Assembly: GCA_911728435.2 (NCBI GenBank)
Contig: OU452199.1
Span: forward strand, 40,125,253-40,189,252
Direction of reading: 5' to 3'
DNA from: Apoderus coryli
Taxonomy: Eukaryota > Arthropoda > Insecta > Coleoptera > Attelabidae
DNA length: 64,000 nt
Under the pieces are notes generated by a model. It saw only the letters and a list, made by a program, of their open reading frames with translations. It was not told the origin of the DNA and ran no database searches. The translations under genes and the position numbers were made by a program. Shown piece after piece: positions 61,988-64,000 of this stretch (the stretch's first letter is position 1; each line of letters begins with the position of its first letter).

Positions 61988-63159
61988 TTATAGTCTCTTT
62001 GAGTGGCATTTATATGATTAATTTATAAATTCTATTTATTTCTGAGAGATTCTTTAAAAAATCTCCACTAATTGACCACAACAAGATGTTCACAATGCAT
62101 GTGGTCTCCAGAATATATCGCCGGCCTTTGTGTTCAGTGATATAATAAATATTAAAATTTCGTAATTTCTTGAGGTGTTAGGTTCTCAAAAAACAAAACA
62201 TTCTAATTACGCATGTTTATTATGCTGTCAAAATAAGTTATCCTTTTCACATACAACGTTTCGGTGACATTATTTTCACCTTCATCAGGCTTTCCAAATT
62301 TATTGTCCGGTCAGAAATTTTACACAAAACAAAAACGAACAGTACGACTAATTTATATAAACACAGTTCACGTTCACATGTTTAAAATATTAATTTTACA
62401 ATTTGTATTTGAAATTAAGAAATTCTTAAATAAAAATAAGAAGGTTTAAGAATAAAAAAAAAAAGAAAAAAAATAAATATTAGGAAAAAATATTTATAAA
62501 ATCTGGGAAAAGACTATGGAGCGATCATTCGAAATCTTCCAACAACCATTATTTTAAAATCCATCTTCATTTGCCATGCAAAAAAGGTATGCCACATATT
62601 TTTGATTTCAACATCTACTACTACTACTAAACCATGGCTGTTTTCCAGTACATTTAAATAAAATGGGAATTAAAGATAACCCTTGTTGTGATTGTGGGAA
62701 CTTGATAGGTGATCTCAATCATATATTTTTTGCTTGCTTAGCATAATAAGGACGCTATTACAAAGCTTCATTAGACAAATTCTAGATGCGGGTTTTGATT
62801 TACCTACAGATATTGTTCGTTTCCTTTTAAAAACCAAAAAATCCATTTACGATATTATCATTACGTTCATAAAGTAAACTTAACATTTAATAACCTGCCT
62901 CACTTTGCTCAATAATCTGTGGCTGATAGACTATGTCAGAAGCCAAAATCCTCCAAAAAGAAAAAGTAAAAAAATATGTTCACAAAACAAAAATATATTC
63001 CAAATAAATGGACCCGTCCAGTATTATTATTATTATTGAATAAATCCCCCTTTCTTTGCAGTAAAGTAGGTAAATTAAGGGAAGGGTTGAAGAAGTTGTA
63101 TTTTGACTTCACTCAAAATCATGTCAAATTATTGAATTCGAGTCAAACTTCTTTGAATA
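61988..63159. other. no gene; hammerhead-like remnant
   Basis: AT-rich. The minus strand at 62289-62250 reads CCTGATGAAGGTG...CACCGAAACGTTGTA, with CTGATGA, a GGTGA/TCACC stem and GAAAC, but its stem I does not pair. Confidence 0.4.
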
Positions 63160-63718
63160 TTGTCAATTTGGGGACACTCTTGTCATGCTAGTCGGGTATT
63201 CGCAATCCAAAGACGAGTGGTTCGAATAATGACAGATTTAAAGTTTAGAGAGGATGTCAGACCTAAATTTAAAGAATGTAAAATAATTACACTCCCGTGT
63301 CTCTATATCTACAATTCAATTATGTATGTGAAAAATAATTACAATATGTACATAAGGCATGATGAAGTTCACAACCACAATACCAGAAACAAAAATGACA
63401 TTCTTCCTGAATATATGAGGTTGGGTAGAAGCAGAAATTCTGTGAATTATTATGGTCCCACATGCTATAATCATTTGCCAGATAGTTTGACAACACTGAG
63501 CCTTGCAATGTTCACAAATAGATTAAAAAAATACTTAATTGACCAGGCTTTTTACTTCATTGATGAATTCCTCAGCACTGACTTTCTGTTTTATATTGTT
63601 TATATACATTTCTATGTTTTTATGTTGTGTTATGTAATATTTTAATATTTAATATGACTTGTGTAAACCTTTTTTGGTAATGACATGTAATGACAATAAA
63701 TAAAAAAAAAATAAAAAA
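63160..63718 (+). pseudogene. 5'-truncated LINE reverse transcriptase C-terminus with A-rich tail
   Basis: The open frame from 63160 to 63645 encodes a LINE C-terminal region: FAIQRRVVRIMTDLKFREDV, LYIYNSIMYVKNN, HNHNTRNKND and YYGPTCYNHLPDSL...FTNRLKKYLI. It lacks all catalytic motifs. AATAAATAAAAAAAAAATAA at 63695-63714 looks like the 3' tail. It is a typical dead-on-arrival insertion. Confidence 0.8.
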
Positions 63719-64000
63719 TACACTTAGGGCCATCATCATCTAATAATAAATGGCTAAACAAAATTTCCGAATGGTTGAATCGAATAATATCCTTACCTTT
63801 AAAATGTATCCTTTAAATTTTATTTCCTTATACACATATCATTCACCACCAATCAAAAAAAAAAACCTTGACTGGACCACACACTGAATAATTTTTTTAA
63901 GTACGCAAAAATAAAATCTTCAAAAAAAAACAACCAAATTTGGCCCAACAACACTTTCACTATTCCGTTTTCTTCTCTTTTGTTTATCTTCGTTTCCCAA
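63719..64000. other. no recognised gene
   Basis: AT-rich end of the window. Confidence 0.4.

Overview
The window looks like repeat-rich, AT-rich animal nuclear DNA, most probably from an insect. It contains GT-AG introns, a host gene of the GDNF-receptor/GAS1 type, decayed non-LTR retrotransposons, many terminal-inverted-repeat (TIR) elements and a Polinton/Maverick of a type common in arthropods. No bacterial-type operons, rRNA genes or CRISPR arrays are visible. I cannot name the insect order from sequence alone.

Bases 1-22.7 kb are host DNA filled with repeats. They hold TIR elements at 0.7-3.0, 3.15-3.6 and 4.1-6.05 kb (the last with a broken Crypton-like tyrosine recombinase gene), a ~1 kb snap-back repeat at 7.15-8.2 kb, and a two-exon GAS1-like gene on the minus strand (8.5-11.7 kb) whose intron carries a tandem array of truncated tRNA-Ala-like units. 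A 1.8 kb minisatellite follows (11.9-13.7 kb), then several non-autonomous elements, two families of which are nested at 19.4-20.9 kb.

Bases 23138-40938 are a complete-looking 17.8 kb Polinton, with a perfect 6 bp target duplication (TCTCAT), ~0.4 kb TIRs and a 62 bp perfect palindrome near each tip. It interrupts a decayed non-LTR reverse transcriptase gene whose halves lie at 22.7-23.1 and 40.9-42.1 kb. The minus-strand side encodes protein-primed DNA polymerase B (68 bp intron, N-terminal zinc finger), a coiled-coil protein, a retrovirus-like integrase with chromodomain, a fibre-like coiled-coil protein, a conserved ~290-residue protein and a packaging ATPase. The plus-strand side encodes a parvovirus-type phospholipase A2 protein, an adenain-like protease reached through a perfect A AAA AAC slippery heptamer, a small Cys-rich protein, minor and major capsid proteins, and small accessory genes. 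Together they cover replication (polymerase), integration (integrase), packaging (ATPase), maturation (protease), shell (two capsid proteins) and probably membrane passage (phospholipase). This is an endogenous virus-like element, not just a transposon.

Bases 42.2-64 kb are again host DNA with repeats: a 1.09 kb hAT-type element with a perfect 8 bp target duplication, a rearranged LINE (43.8-46.1 kb), a TA-flanked element (47.3-48.3 kb) and an AACGTT-studded element (48.7-49.8 kb). A 2.4 kb transposon with an intact 566-codon gene lies at 51.0-53.4 kb; its protein looks like an RNase H-fold DDE transposase. Further items are LINE fragments at 55.3-56.6 and 63.2-63.7 kb, hammerhead-ribozyme-like motifs (best at 59.33 kb, related one at 10.97 kb) and one orphan host-like exon at 60.35 kb.
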